From the NCBI GenBank assembly GCA_031772625.1, contig CM062815.1:120164989-120228988 (forward strand): 64,000 bases of DNA. The letters run 5' to 3'. The stretch's first letter is position 1. Each line of letters begins with the position of its first letter. Under the pieces are notes generated by a model. It saw nothing but the letters and a program-made list of their open reading frames with translations. It did not search any database and was not told the origin of the DNA. Below, one piece after another: positions 1 to 11,072 of the stretch. This stretch comes from Pinus tabuliformis. Its lineage: Eukaryota; Streptophyta; Pinopsida; Pinales; Pinaceae. A program made the translations under genes and the position numbers.

Positions 1-878
1 TTCACTGGACCCCATGAAAAGCTGCACAAGGAAATAGGAGGCTTGGAGGGCTTGAGGACGACATATACTATGTCTATTTACTCTGTGAGTTGTATTGTTT
101 TTTTATTGCAGAGAGAGTAGGATAGCTTGAGAGCTGATTATTTTTGTAACTTGAACAAGATTTCCACTTGTATGATAATACAAAGATTGGGGTTTTAGGC
201 TGAGGCTTTCCCTAGGTTATTTCTTCTGTGTTATGTGTGATTGATTTCTCATTCTCAGATATATGTGTTCTCTTGATCTTGCTCAATTTGATTAAGCTTC
301 CGCAAAGTGTTGTAGAACTAGATCTTGTATTGTGTTTTAGTATATTGCATAATTTGTTGATCTATAGTGGGAATTTCTACAATATGCTATTGACACAAAA
401 AAACCAAAAATAACGTCATGCAAACACTTGTAAAAAAAGGAAGAAAGTACATTATAGATTCAACTTTCCATTGCTCTTAAATAAGAGAACAAGAATACTC
501 AAACTTTTGGAATATGATAATGATAAAACAAGGTAAAATGAAAAACTAATATTTGAAATAGTAAAAAATTGGAAATATGATGATATATATAAGATAATTA
601 AGATGTCTAACCATGACTAGTAATGAATATGTAACCAAGAACAAGTTGACCCCGTGGATATAGAAGTTAATGACGGTGTTCCATATAGTCTGGTGGAGAC
701 AGGGTTATAGATAGTAAAGTGTTGATCAAATGGTTGGTAAAGAAGAACACAACAAATAAGTGTACGTAGTGCACAAGAATTTAGTGTGCATAACATTAAT
801 TTGAATATGTCGGGACATTGTATTGCTTTGTAGCATTTTGACAATAAATAGCCAAATATTCTAGAGAACCTAGAGGAA
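1..878. other. No gene seen; AT-rich repeat debris
   Basis: I see no reading frame with a recognisable domain. Positions about 100-430 read on the plus strand like the R/U5 end of a plant copia LTR (a T-rich stretch, then aacaagatttcc, ggggttttaggctgaggc and ccctaggttatttc). This is resemblance only: there is no second copy in the window and no primer site beside it. Confidence 0.3.
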
Positions 879-1468
879 TGTTGGAACATTTTGTTCAAGA
901 TGATAATTTAGAGAGGGGGTGAATCAACAAAGTGATGATATTGTACAAGTAAGTGTATCAACATTTAAGATTTTTATAGGTAGAATTGTAAGCAACAACA
1001 ATGTTAAAATATGGGAAAATCTTAAATATATTGATCACAAATAATATATCAAATTTCACAAATAAAAAAAGACTGTCAACCACGATGGAGAAATGATATT
1101 AACAACCAAAACCATAAAAATATTACTTTTTATAACTGTACAATATTATGTTGAGTTTTGGTAACACTTTCAAAAATTCATGTCAATACGATTGCATTAC
1201 AATTTAAGTCATGAATTTAACTATGCCTTCATGCTTGAAAACAAACTTTGGTATCATTTGCAAAGCAAAATTTCAAATGTAGACCGAGCATAAAACACAT
1301 TTTTGAGGAAAATTATAGTAGATCCCCCTATTGGAAATATATCAACTCTTAGTATTCATGGACTGGTATTGAATGATAGAAAATGTGATACTAAAATCTC
1401 ATTACATATACCCTTCTTAATGAATCTATGATAATTTGTTGTGTTTGGTATCCCTACATGAAACTGAG
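879..1468 (+). repeat. Decayed LTR-start-like fragment
   Basis: The stretch opens with tgttggaac and carries gagagggggtgaatca at 911-926. The LTR of copia A opens with tgttggaaa and carries nearly the same G-run followed by tgaatca about 20 bp in. It therefore looks like the 5' end of an old LTR from a related copia element. The rest is AT-rich and too decayed to align by eye. Copia A begins directly after it. Confidence 0.35.
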
Positions 1469-1543
1469 TGTTGGAAATAATACTGAGAGGGGGGGTGAAT
1501 CAGTATTATCTGATTAATCAAACTTTTTAAATGCTCAGAAACA

Positions 1544-1609
1544 TATACGCTACTTCAGTTAAGTGAACCAGCGTGTACACGCTACTGTGACGAAGTAAAA
1601 CAGCGTATA
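1544..1609. repeat. 20-nt-spaced inverted half-site module 1 (LTR)
   Basis: TATACGC (1544-1550), 20 nt, GCGTGTACACGC (1571-1582, perfect palindrome), 20 nt, GCGTATA (1603-1609). The outer half-sites also pair with each other. The identical copy in the other LTR is at 8751-8816. The function is unknown. Confidence 0.9.
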
Positions 1610-2226
1610 GGAAGAAAACTCACAATTTAGTTAGCTTATTCTTCAATTAAGTGCATCAGGACATTATTCATCACATTAACAGTAAACATGTGCAGTAAAA
1701 CAGAACAGATAAAAAGCCACACACATGAACACCAAGATATAAGGTGGAAACCCAATGTGGGTGAAAACCACCTGCTGCAAGTTGTCTCTATCTTTCTTTA
1801 ATATGAAACTTCAGTTTACAATCTTTTGTACTGGTGCAGCCTTATACCAGTACGCAGGCTACAACCTGCAGAAGGCTTCAACCTTCTCTCGTTCTCCAAA
1901 CTTCCTTGGAAGGGAGCTCCAACCCCCTTTGCTCTTGTACTAGCCAAGATACTAGTACGTAGGTGCTGACCTACAATCTTCCTTCTTTCAGATATCACTT
2001 TTCATACATTTTCAGACTTGGATATTCCTGAAGCACAACATTACAATCTGAAGACCACAAATCATTCAATTTCCACAACAGATCATTGAAGCATAAAACA
2101 ACCAAACTTTGAATCACTGAACCACTGAACCCTGTCAATCACCAGTTACCAGAACACAGAGCAGACTACAGAACTCTGCAATAACAGTCAGACCCCACTG
2201 TAAACCCAAAATCAAGCTTCAAAAGA

Positions 2227-2290
2227 TATACGCTACTTCAATGAGCAAAACCCGCGTATACACGCTCTTTTACCGAAGCCAACCTGCGTA
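2227..2290. repeat. 20-nt-spaced inverted half-site module 2 (LTR)
   Basis: TATACGC (2227-2233), 20 nt, GCGTATACACGC (2254-2265), 20 nt, GCGTA (2286-2290). The spacer sequences differ from those in module 1. The copy in the other LTR is at 9434-9497. Confidence 0.9.
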
Positions 2291-2745
2291 CAGATCTAAA
2301 AGTAAACTTTCTCAATTTGCAGCTGTACCAGACATTAGTTAGATCCAAAACGTAACATTGCGACAATATGCAGATCTAGAAATACGCATAATCAACCATA
2401 TCATGATAGTGCATTTCAAACCATTAGATCCCGATCTATCCTTAGATCTAGTCTTCCATCAACCGATGTGATCTCTCCTTGGCTTAGATCAAGCAACCCA
2501 GAACCTGCATATCAGATCTCTTTCTCTCTTAGATATTCAAGCCTTGTCGAAAGATGATCTTGCCTAATGATCTTCTTCTCCTTATATAGTCTTAGGCCTA
2601 GCTCAATACCAAGAGCCAAAACCATAGTAACACAATACCATCAACTTCAAAACTAGGGATGGACACGCCCGTCGAGACACAATGGTCCGAAATCATAGGC
2701 ACAACTTCCAAGGACTAACCACCATGGACCAAAGGAACCTTTCCA

Positions 2746-2815
2746 CATACACGCGCTTTTTATGAATCGAACTTGCGTGTACACGCGACTTGGGCTTAAC
2801 GAAACGGCGTGTATG
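2746..2815. repeat. 20-nt-spaced inverted half-site module 3 (LTR)
   Basis: CATACACGC (2746-2754), 20 nt, GCGTGTACACGC (2775-2786, perfect palindrome), 20 nt, GCGTGTATG (2807-2815). The outer 9-mers are exact reverse complements. The copy in the other LTR is at 9953-10022. Confidence 0.92.
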
Positions 2816-2947
2816 AGCTTCCTTGGTATGCTGTACTGAGATCTGTCTTCTGATTAAGTTGCCATCACCTGTATCAACCTCTGAGCACCTGTACCATCCT
2901 CTGAGTGAGTTGCCATCAAGGACAACACTTGAATCATAATGCCAACA

Positions 2948-2961
2948 ATCTCCCCCTTTGG
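2948..2961 (-). other. Polypurine tract of copia A
   Basis: On the sense strand CCAAAGGGGGAGAT directly abuts the 3' LTR start (TGTTGG). This is the expected position and composition for the plus-strand DNA primer. Confidence 0.9.
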
Positions 2962-3590
2962 ACTTGATGGCAACCATCACACCAAGTCACTCTCCCCCTT
3001 TGACATCAAGGGCAAAGGGCTGTGCTCCCCCTGAGGACATGCTGATATCTCTGTTTGGCTGTGCTGACTTGTGCTCCCCCTGACCGAAGGCCAGATCTGC
3101 AAAAGATGTTCTTCAACAAGAACCAAGACTTATACATCATAAGGGACCTTCCTATCACCAAAAGACTCAATACATACATCCATACTCCCTACCAAGAGGG
3201 GACATAACAGAAACAACCAATTATATTACAGCATTCATCCCAGGCATAGTGGGGAAACCAACAAAGGCCGTTACATGACCTTGATACCATAAAAGAGATA
3301 TGACAAGAGAGATACATGACATAGAGACAACAGATCTAGACCAAGACTTAGGAAAGACACCAGCAGCATCTGATAAACATCTTGTTAGATCAGCAACCAG
3401 AATTTCTTTCTGAGCTCCTTCTCCTGAAACCAACAACCAAAACATCTGAATGCCAACAATGCTTTATGAGACTTTTGAGCTGCTCCCCCTGAACCTGTGC
3501 CTGTTGCACTCCCTGAAACTGTGCCTGAAGAATTCTGACATTCCGATTGCTGTTCAGAACTTCAGAGTTTTCCCTTGCTGTTCAGAACTT

Positions 3591-3728
3591 CATATACGCG
3601 TTTTATCCTGTACAAAACAGCGTATGTACGCGGATATTATTTCTGCAACAAGCGTCCAGCATACACGCGACTTACCCAGCATGAATCCGCGTGTATACGC
3701 ACATATCCCTTCCGTAACCTGCGTATAC
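3591..3728. repeat. 20-nt-spaced inverted half-site array, four spacers (internal)
   Basis: Lies between the polypurine tract and the end of the RNase H frame of copia A. Half-site blocks are at 3591-3599 (CATATACGC), 3620-3631 (GCGTATGTACGC), 3652-3668 (GCGT, 5-bp insert, ATACACGC), 3689-3700 (GCGTGTATACGC) and 3721-3728 (GCGTATAC). The four gaps, 3600-3619, 3632-3651, 3669-3688 and 3701-3720, are each exactly 20 nt and differ in sequence. Confidence 0.92.
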
Positions 3729-3754
3729 CAACTTTTCTGTAGAACAAACAAACT

Positions 3755-5374
3755 TCAACAACAGGATGAAGCATCAACTACTCCCAGCTTTTGTCTGAGA
3801 TATTCAAAAGTTTCCCTGGGCAGTGGTTTTGTGAGAATATCAGCAACTTGCTCTTTAGAAGGAACATACTCCAACTTGACCTTCTGCTCAAGCACTTGTT
3901 CCCGAAGAAAATGGTACTTGATTGGTATGTGCTTGGTCTTTGAGTGCATGACAGGATTCTTTGAAATGCTGATTGCACTTGTATTATCACATAAGATAGA
4001 GACAGGTGGAGTGCAAGTGATTTGAAAGTCCTGCAAGGTCTGCATCATCCAAAGAAGTTGTGTGCAACAAGATGCTGCAGCCACATATTCTGCTTCAGCT
4101 GTAGATAAGGCAATCGAACTTTGTTTCTTGCTGAACCAAGATACTAATCTGGAACCCATGAAGAAAGCACCTCCACTTGTGCTTTTCCTATCATCCACAC
4201 TTCCAGCCCAATCTGCATCTGTGTAAGCATGAAGAGTGAGATCAGTATTTCTAGGATACCATAAGCCATAGTTTTGGGTCCCTTGAAGATATTTGAAGAT
4301 TCTTTTGACTGCCTGAAGATGAGTTTCCTTTGGGTTGGCTTGAAATCTTCCAACCATTCCTACTGCATGTGTAATATCTGGTCGAGTACCTGTCAAATAA
4401 AGCAAACTCCCAATCATGGATCTATAAGTGGGTTGGTGGACTGCTGCTGATTCATCATTTGCACTGAGGCTGCATCCTGTAACCATGGGTGTACATACTG
4501 GCTTTGACTCTTCCATGCCATACTTCTTCAAGATCTGCTTGAGGTATTTGGTTTGAGACAAGAAGATACCTCCTTCACTTTGTTGGATTTGCAATCCAAG
4601 AAAATATGTCAATTCTCCAAGAAGTGACATTTCGAATTCTTTCTGCATAACCAAGGCAAAGTTTTGACTCATGGTCTCTTCATTGCTGCCAAAAATAATA
4701 TCATCTACATAAACAACAAGAATTAGCAATTTGTTATTTTCAACTTTTATATAGAGATTGCTATCTGCTGATCCTTTTGAAAAGCCTTGTTGGTGAAGAT
4801 ATTTGTCCAACCGATAGTACCAAGCCCTTGGAGCTTGTTTGAGCCCATAGAGTGCCTTTTTCAATCTGCATACAAGGTTTGGATCATTTCCAAGAATGAA
4901 CCCATCTGGCTGCTCAATATATACTTCTTCTTCTAAGTCTCCATTCAGGAAGGCTGATTTCACGTCCATTTGAAATACCTTGAAGTTTTGAAAGCTTGAG
5001 AGAGCAAGGAACATTCGGATGGCCTCTAGTCTTGCCACAGGAGCAAAGGTCTCTTCAAAATCTATTCCTTCTTGCTGTGCATACCCTTTACAAACAAGTC
5101 TGGCCTTGTTTCTAATTACTTCTCCATTTTCATTTAACTTATTCTTGAAGACCCATTTTGTTCCTATTACATTCTTATCTTTTGGTCTAGGAACTAATTC
5201 CCAAGTGTTGTTCCTTTCGATTTGCTCAAGTTCTTCATCCATTGCTTTGACCCAACATTCATCTTTGCATGCTTCTTTCACATTTTGTGGTTCAATGGAG
5301 GAGAGTAGAGCCAAGTAGCTTGAAGCTTCTGCAAGTGTCCTTCTTGTTTGTACTCCTGCTTCTTTCTGCCCCAC
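3755..5374 (-). CDS. Copia A reverse transcriptase-RNase H block
   Basis: This 539-codon block copies element RNA into DNA and degrades the template RNA inside the particle. RT begins near residue 50 ([11 protein letters not shown], then GTKWVFKNK); the polymerase site YVDD is near residue 220. RNase H follows, with YTDADWAG near 383, STAEAEYVA near 430 and CDNTSA near 462, then the usual copia C-terminus (ADILTKPLP). The listed first codon is GTG: this is not a true start but the continuation of pol in another frame. The frame stays open upstream into the Glu-rich end of the preceding frame (around 5430-5460). The shift is equivalent to one missing base or a -1 shift. Confidence 0.93.
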   Translation of the reverse strand: MGQKEAGVQTRRTLAEASSYLALLSSIEPQNVKEACKDECWVKAMDEELEQIERNNTWELVPRPKDKNVIGTKWVFKNKLNENGEVIRNKARLVCKGYAQQEGIDFEETFAPVARLEAIRMFLALSSFQNFKVFQMDVKSAFLNGDLEEEVYIEQPDGFILGNDPNLVCRLKKALYGLKQAPRAWYYRLDKYLHQQGFSKGSADSNLYIKVENNKLLILVVYVDDIIFGSNEETMSQNFALVMQKEFEMSLLGELTYFLGLQIQQSEGGIFLSQTKYLKQILKKYGMEESKPVCTPMVTGCSLSANDESAAVHQPTYRSMIGSLLYLTGTRPDITHAVGMVGRFQANPKETHLQAVKRIFKYLQGTQNYGLWYPRNTDLTLHAYTDADWAGSVDDRKSTSGGAFFMGSRLVSWFSKKQSSIALSTAEAEYVAAASCCTQLLWMMQTLQDFQITCTPPVSILCDNTSAISISKNPVMHSKTKHIPIKYHFLREQVLEQKVKLEYVPSKEQVADILTKPLPRETFEYLRQKLGVVDASSCC

Positions 5375-5427
5375 AATCTGAGTTTCTGGATGATTCTTTT
5401 GGACATATCTGGATGGAGTCTTCTCTT

Positions 5428-8400
5428 CTATTCTTGTCTGCTCTCTGGTTCTTCTTGAGATTCTTCTTCTTCTTGAGGTTCTTCTTCTTCATCATTTCGC
5501 CTTTGAGAGTAACCTTCATCTTCTTCAATGTCTTCATGATGAACTTGCCTAGGAATATATCCCTTCTCATCAACCACTATATCAATACTGTCAACAATTC
5601 TGCCAAGTCTTTTATTGTAGCACTTGTATGCTTTGCTATGTGGAGAATAACCAAGAAGAATGCCCTCATCTGCTCTAGGTTCAAGTTTGCCAAGTTGCTC
5701 ATCAGTGTTCTTAATATAACATTTGCTCCCAAAGATTTTGAAATGCTTCACGGAAGGAGTTTTACCACTCCAAAGCTCATGAGGTGTTTGAGTGCTGTTT
5801 ACTCGGACATTTGTTTTGTTAAGAATGATAACAGCAGCATGTGCAGCTTCACCCCAGAAGGTTGCAGGAGTACCTGATTCATCGAGCATAGCACGAGCCA
5901 TTTGTTGGATAGTTCTGTTCATTCTTTCCACAACCCCATTTTGCTGAGGAGTTCTAGCTGTAGAGAATTCTCTTCTTATCCCATGTTCATCGCAGAAATC
6001 GAAAAATTCATTTGATGTGAACTCCCCACCTCTGTCAGATCTGAGGCACTTAATTTTGTGTCCTGATTCATTTTCAGCCAATGCTTTGAAGGATTTGAAT
6101 TTTTCGAATGCTTCATCTTTGTGCTTCATAAGCCCTAACCAAACAAACCTTGAGAAATCATCAATGAATAATATCAGATATTCTTCTCCTCGAGGTGTCC
6201 TTTTCCTAAATGGACCACATACATCTGTATGGACTAGCTCAAGAGGCAAGCTAGCTGATCCTTCCTTCTCTGGAAAGTTAGTTCTGGTTTGCTTTCCAAA
6301 CTGACAAGATTTGCATATGGTGTTGTCTGGAATTTTGATATCTGGAAGATCGCGAACTGCCTGATATTTGCATGCTTTCCTTATTTGTGAGAAGCTTAGA
6401 TGTCCCAACCTTCGATGCCATAACCAGTGCTCTTCATCCTTGCTAAGATAGCATTGTTGTTGTCCTTCTTCAAATATGTACAGATTATTTGGAGTTCTTT
6501 TGCCTTTGAGAACTGTTTTACCTGTATCAAGATCACGAACAAGACATCCATTCGATCTGAAAATAACCTCGGTTTTTTTATCACACATCTGGCTGACACT
6601 TAGAAGATTATGCTTCAATCCATCAACATACAAAACATTTCCAGCCTTGACCTTTTCTTTCAAAGGAGCAATACCTTTTCCTTTTATAGTTGCAGGAGTA
6701 TCATTTCCAAAAGAAACTTTCTTTCCCTTTTCTAAAGTAGAATAAGATTCAAGTTTTTCTTTATCACCTGTCATATGTTTCGAACATCCACTGTCAATGT
6801 ACCATAGATTTTCCTGTCCTTCTGCATAAAATGCTATCCCACATCTTTCTGTCTGAGGTTCTTTTATTCTCCATTTTTTGGTGCTCGTGGCTTGTTCCTT
6901 TTTCTCCTGAAACCTGCTCCTGCATTCAGACTCTTTATGACCAAAATTATTGCAAATAGAACATTCAACTTCATTTTCAAGAACCGAAAAGTTGTTATAG
7001 GTCCTCTTTGTAATCCCTGTCATACTTCTTTGTTTTTGAGCTTCCCTAGTCATGATTGTTTTATATGCAACACATTGAGCTGCTTTGTGACCAAAGTTAT
7101 GGCAAGAAAAGCATTGTCCATTGAAGAAGCTTCTGCGGTTATTGAATCTACCAGCCAACTGATTGTAATTTCTATTTTCATCTATTCTTGTGCCAAACTG
7201 AGAAGATTTTACCTGTGGTTGGTTGTAGCTTTTGTTCACCCTTAAGAAGGATTGTCCCTGATAGTTTCTGTTTGTAATTCGTCCCTGCTTTACCTGATTA
7301 TCTTCATTGTTCTTCTGCTCATTTCTTCTTGCTGCATCAAGATAACTTTTTGAGGTGGATGCTTGAGAGGTTTCTCCATTATAGCCCAAACCTGTCTTGT
7401 TTAGAGGAGACCGCTGCACATTGATAATCTCATCCAAAGTTTCAGATCCTTTGACAAACTTAAGATTAATAGTTTTTGTTTTCTCAATTTCTTTTCTGAG
7501 ACCAACAATTTCACCTTCTAGTTTTTCAAGATGTTTTTCCTTTTCATCAATTTGAAATTGCAAAGTATCAATGATCACACTCTTTTCTTCTATGCATCTC
7601 TTGAGTCTAGTAATTTCATTATAGAGATTATCCACATCTACAGCATCCTCATAATCATCATCTTCAAATGCCATTAATAGCTTATATTTATTACCTTGTT
7701 CATCTTCATCACTGTTTGATAAGCCATCACTATCTTCATGGGTGTAGTAGCTTTTCTTATTTGCACTTTGTTTCTTATTCCATCTAGCAGGTTCTTTTCC
7801 TTTATCCTTATTAGGACATTTTGCAGCATAATGACCTACTCTTCCACAAGCAAAGCATTTGAAAGGTAGCTTACCTCTGAACCTTCCAGCACCCCTTTGA
7901 AGATTTCTGACAAAATTTGATTCTTCTTCCTCTTCTTCTGGAACATGGCTTGCTTCATAGTAATCTTCTTTTCTTGATGCCTTAAAAGCAGCTTCCCTTC
8001 TGTCTGATGGACCTCCCTTTCTCATTTCATAAGCAGTTAGAATTCCATGTAGCTGAGACATAGTGAGAACTTTGAGATTTTCCTTTTCTTCTATTGCAGA
8101 TACTTTAGATTCAAACTTGGGGGATAATGATCTTAGAATCTTTTGAACTACTATAGTCTCTTTTATTTCTTCACCCAAATTTTTCATACAATTAACAATC
8201 TCATCTACCCGAAGAAAATAATTAGCCACACTTTCATCATTATACATCTTGAGGGTCTCATATTGAATCCTGAGAGTTTGAAGTTTAGCTTGCTTTACCT
8301 GTTCATCTCCTTCATAGCTAGTGATCATTTTGTCCCATATCTCTTTTGCTGATTTGAAGTGCATGACCTTCATGAATTCTGTTTGAGATATACTTCCTAA

Positions 8401-8616
8401 TAGAGTACTGACTGCTTTTGCATTTGTTTCATATGCCTTTTTCTCAGCTGGATCTGTAGGAGTAGCTGAAGGAAAAGCATAGCCTGTTTCTACAATGTCC
8501 CAAACTTCTGTACCAAGAGATTGAAGATATGCAGTAACTCTTACCTTCCAATAATTGAAATTTGTTCCATCAAAAACCGGTGGCCTGATTGATGCTTCTT
8601 TCTCGTAGTTGCTCAT
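5428..8616 (-). CDS. Copia A gag-protease-integrase block
   Basis: A 1062-codon frame starting at ATG shortly after the primer site. The N-terminal part is the copia gag domain of the UBN2 type (FDGTNFNYW near 15-23). Three CCHC zinc knuckles follow: [14 protein letters not shown] near 253, [14 protein letters not shown] near 500 and [14 protein letters not shown] near 551. Three is more than the one or two usual in copia gag, and a Glu/Lys-rich segment (about 355-400) separates the first from the rest. The aspartic protease site DSG is near 606, the pre-integrase HRRLGH near 727, and the integrase catalytic residues lie in HTDVCG (near 792), RSDRGGE (near 857) and [10 protein letters not shown] (near 890). 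The frame ends in a Glu-rich tail, where reading must shift to reach RT. Confidence 0.94.
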   Translation of the reverse strand: MSNYEKEASIRPPVFDGTNFNYWKVRVTAYLQSLGTEVWDIVETGYAFPSATPTDPAEKKAYETNAKAVSTLLGSISQTEFMKVMHFKSAKEIWDKMITSYEGDEQVKQAKLQTLRIQYETLKMYNDESVANYFLRVDEIVNCMKNLGEEIKETIVVQKILRSLSPKFESKVSAIEEKENLKVLTMSQLHGILTAYEMRKGGPSDRREAAFKASRKEDYYEASHVPEEEEEESNFVRNLQRGAGRFRGKLPFKCFACGRVGHYAAKCPNKDKGKEPARWNKKQSANKKSYYTHEDSDGLSNSDEDEQGNKYKLLMAFEDDDYEDAVDVDNLYNEITRLKRCIEEKSVIIDTLQFQIDEKEKHLEKLEGEIVGLRKEIEKTKTINLKFVKGSETLDEIINVQRSPLNKTGLGYNGETSQASTSKSYLDAARRNEQKNNEDNQVKQGRITNRNYQGQSFLRVNKSYNQPQVKSSQFGTRIDENRNYNQLAGRFNNRRSFFNGQCFSCHNFGHKAAQCVAYKTIMTREAQKQRSMTGITKRTYNNFSVLENEVECSICNNFGHKESECRSRFQEKKEQATSTKKWRIKEPQTERCGIAFYAEGQENLWYIDSGCSKHMTGDKEKLESYSTLEKGKKVSFGNDTPATIKGKGIAPLKEKVKAGNVLYVDGLKHNLLSVSQMCDKKTEVIFRSNGCLVRDLDTGKTVLKGKRTPNNLYIFEEGQQQCYLSKDEEHWLWHRRLGHLSFSQIRKACKYQAVRDLPDIKIPDNTICKSCQFGKQTRTNFPEKEGSASLPLELVHTDVCGPFRKRTPRGEEYLILFIDDFSRFVWLGLMKHKDEAFEKFKSFKALAENESGHKIKCLRSDRGGEFTSNEFFDFCDEHGIRREFSTARTPQQNGVVERMNRTIQQMARAMLDESGTPATFWGEAAHAAVIILNKTNVRVNSTQTPHELWSGKTPSVKHFKIFGSKCYIKNTDEQLGKLEPRADEGILLGYSPHSKAYKCYNKRLGRIVDSIDIVVDEKGYIPRQVHHEDIEEDEGYSQRRNDEEEEPQEEEESQEEPESRQE

Positions 8617-8661
8617 GATGAATGATCTTCCTTCAAGCGATCAAGCTTCTCTGAAGGACCT

Positions 8662-8673
8662 GCTCTGATACCA
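8662..8673 (-). other. Primer-binding site of copia A (initiator tRNA-Met type)
   Basis: The sense strand reads TGGTATCAGAGC two bases inside the 5' LTR end. This is the common plant copia site complementary to the 3' end of initiator methionine tRNA. Confidence 0.93.
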
Positions 8674-8675
8674 AT

Positions 8676-10154
8676 TGTTGGAAATAATACTGAGAGGGGG
8701 GGTGAATCAGTATTATCTGATTAATCAAACTTTTTAAATGCTCAGAAACATATACGCTACTTCAGTTAAGTGAACCAGCGTGTACACGCTACTGTGACGA
8801 AGTAAAACAGCGTATAGGAAGAAAACTCACAATTTAGTTAGCTTATTCTTCAATTAAGTGCATCAGGACATTATTCATCACATTAACAGTAAACATGTGC
8901 AGTAAAACATAACAGATAAAAAGCCACACACATGAACACCAAGATATAAGGTGGAAACCCAATGTGGGTGAAAACCACCTGCTGCAAGTTGTCTCTATCT
9001 TTCTTTAATATGAAACTTCAGTTTACAATCTTTTGTACTGGTGCAGCCTTATACCAGTACGCAGGCTACAACCTGCAGAAGGCTTCAACCTTCTCTCGTT
9101 CTCCAAACTTCCTTGGAAGGGAGCTCCAACCCCCTTTGCTCTTGTACTAGCCAAGATACTAGTACGTAGGTGCTGACCTACAATCTTCCTTCTTTCAGAT
9201 ATCACTTTTCATACATTTTCAGACTTGGATATTCCTGAAGCACAACATTACAATCTGAAGACCACAAATCATTCAATTTCCACAACAGATCATTGAAGCA
9301 TAAAACAACCAAACTTTGAATCACTGAACCACTGAACCCTGTCAATCACCAGTTACCAGAACACAGAGCAGACTACAGAACTCTGCAATAACAGTCAGAC
9401 CCCACTGTAAACCCAAAATCAAGCTTCAAAAGATATACGCTACTTCAATGAGCAAAACCCGCGTATACACGCTCTTTTACCGAAGCCAACCTGCGTACAG
9501 ATCTAAAAGTAAACTTTCTCAATTTGCAGCTATACCAGACATTAGTTAGATCCAAAACGTAACATTGCGACAATATGCAGATCTAGAAATACGCATAATC
9601 AACCATATCATGATAGTGCATTTCAAACCATTAGATCCCGATCTATCCTTAGATCTAGTCTTCCATCAACCGATGTGATCTCTCCTTGGCTTAGATCAAG
9701 CAACCCAGAACCTGCATATCAGATCTCTTTCTCTCTTAGATATTCAAGCCTTGTCGAAAGATGATCTTGCCTAATGATCTTCTTCTCCTTATATAGTCTT
9801 AGGCCTAGCTCAATACCAAGAGCCAAAACCATAGTAACACAATACCATCAACTTCAAAACTAGGGATGGACACGCCCATCGAGACACAATGGTCCGAAAT
9901 CATAGGCACAACTTCCAAGGACTAACCACCATGGACCAAAGGAACCTTTCCACATACACGCGCTTTTTATGAATCGAACTTGCGTGTACACGCGACTTGG
10001 GCTTAACGAAACGGCGTGTATGAGCTTCCTTGGTATGCTGTACTGAGATCTGTCTTCTGATTAAGTTGCCATCACCTGTATCAACCTCTGAGCACCTGTA
10101 CCATCCTCTGAGTGAGTTGCCATCAAGGACAACACTTGAATCATAATGCCAACA
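8676..10154 (-). repeat. 5' LTR of copia A
   Basis: 1479 bp, same length as 1469-2947, ending ccaaca before the target duplication ctgag. It carries the three 20-nt-spaced modules at 8751-8816, 9434-9497 and 9953-10022. It should contain the element promoter; I do not assign a TATA box. Confidence 0.97.
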
Positions 10155-10159
10155 CTGAG

Positions 10160-11072
10160 TGTAACAACACATTTAACAAATTCTAAGATTGAAATTGTGA
10201 AAGATTTTAGCAGAACAATATTTTGAAACAAACATATTTTAATTAAAGTTTCCTTTTTCAAAAAATTAAGAAAATTATTATCCAATGGCATTTTTCTATT
10301 TCAACTATTGCATTATCTTGATTAAGCTTAATTTTTCCATGAACTGCAATGTTACACATTATGTAGATGGCAACAAATATGTTTTTCAGGTAGTCGTCAT
10401 ATGACAAAGCTATTAAATTTAGGAATAGCTTTCTCGAGGTGTCATCTTTGAGAGAACATGTTATTTTCATAATTTTTTTTATATTTATTATGCTATACTT
10501 TAACAAGTATGAATAGTTGAACTGTGTTTCATCTTGACACTTGGCACAATATAGCACCATTGTATTGATCCAAAGTATTTTCTTGTAAATTGAACTTTGA
10601 GAATATAGGTTGAAAAGTATTGAAATATATGCTTTCTATAGTTAATGTGCCATTAACCTATTTGATATATTAGTTCAATGTAAGTGTTTGTAAAAAAAAT
10701 TGGATTTTATTTTTATTTTTATGAAATAATATATTTTTAGTGGTTTCAATGTTTTACCCAATTTGTCGAATTGAGCAATATTTTGAGATCATCGAATGCT
10801 CTCCTTTCCCTTAGTGGTCCAATGTATTATGATTGATCTATTTGTGGTGTATTATATTGTCCTTATTTTCATCTGATGATATTTCTAAATAATAGGATGG
10901 GAAATTCTTTCTTTGAATGTTTCTCTTGGATGTAGACAAATTTATCTGCAAATGTTGGAAACAATTGCAACTACATTTTAACAAAGGGACACTAATTTTC
11001 CTTTTTTCTATATAAAGCAGAGGAAATGGAAATAATTCTTTGGTAAGGTAAATGGTTGGATAGAAGTAGCCT
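10160..11072. other. No gene seen
   Basis: AT-rich sequence with no supported reading frame or repeat structure. It should be the continuation of the flank seen before 1464. Confidence 0.5.

Larger units (their letters stand above)
1469..2947 (-). repeat. 3' LTR of copia A
   Basis: This 1479-bp LTR matches 8676-10154 with an offset of 7207 bp. Visible differences are near 1703 (g/t), 2332 (g/a) and 2668 (g/a). It contains three modules of the 20-nt-spaced ACGC/GCGT array, described separately. Confidence 0.97.
1469..10154 (-). mobile_element. Full-length Ty1/copia LTR retrotransposon (element A)
   Basis: An 8686-bp element reading on the minus strand. The two 1479-bp LTRs run TGTTGG to CCAACA and are flanked by the 5-bp target duplication ctgag (1464-1468 and 10155-10159). 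In the sense direction the order is 5' LTR (8676-10154), methionine-type primer site, gag-protease-integrase frame, RT-RNase H frame, polypurine tract, 3' LTR (1469-2947). Integrase before RT defines copia. I could see only three base differences between the LTRs, so the insertion is recent. One frame break separates the two coding blocks. The sublineage (SIRE- or Tork-like) is a guess from general motif feel. Confidence 0.97.

Noticed and set aside
3591-3728. CRISPR array
   Set aside because: Repeats with 20-nt spacers look similar, but the half-sites are only 6-9 bp and variable, the setting is a plant copia element, and there are no cas genes.
5019-5877. Plus-strand frames across copia A
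   Set aside because: They lie antisense to gag-pol codons and encode low-complexity hydrophobic strings; they are shadows of the real frames.
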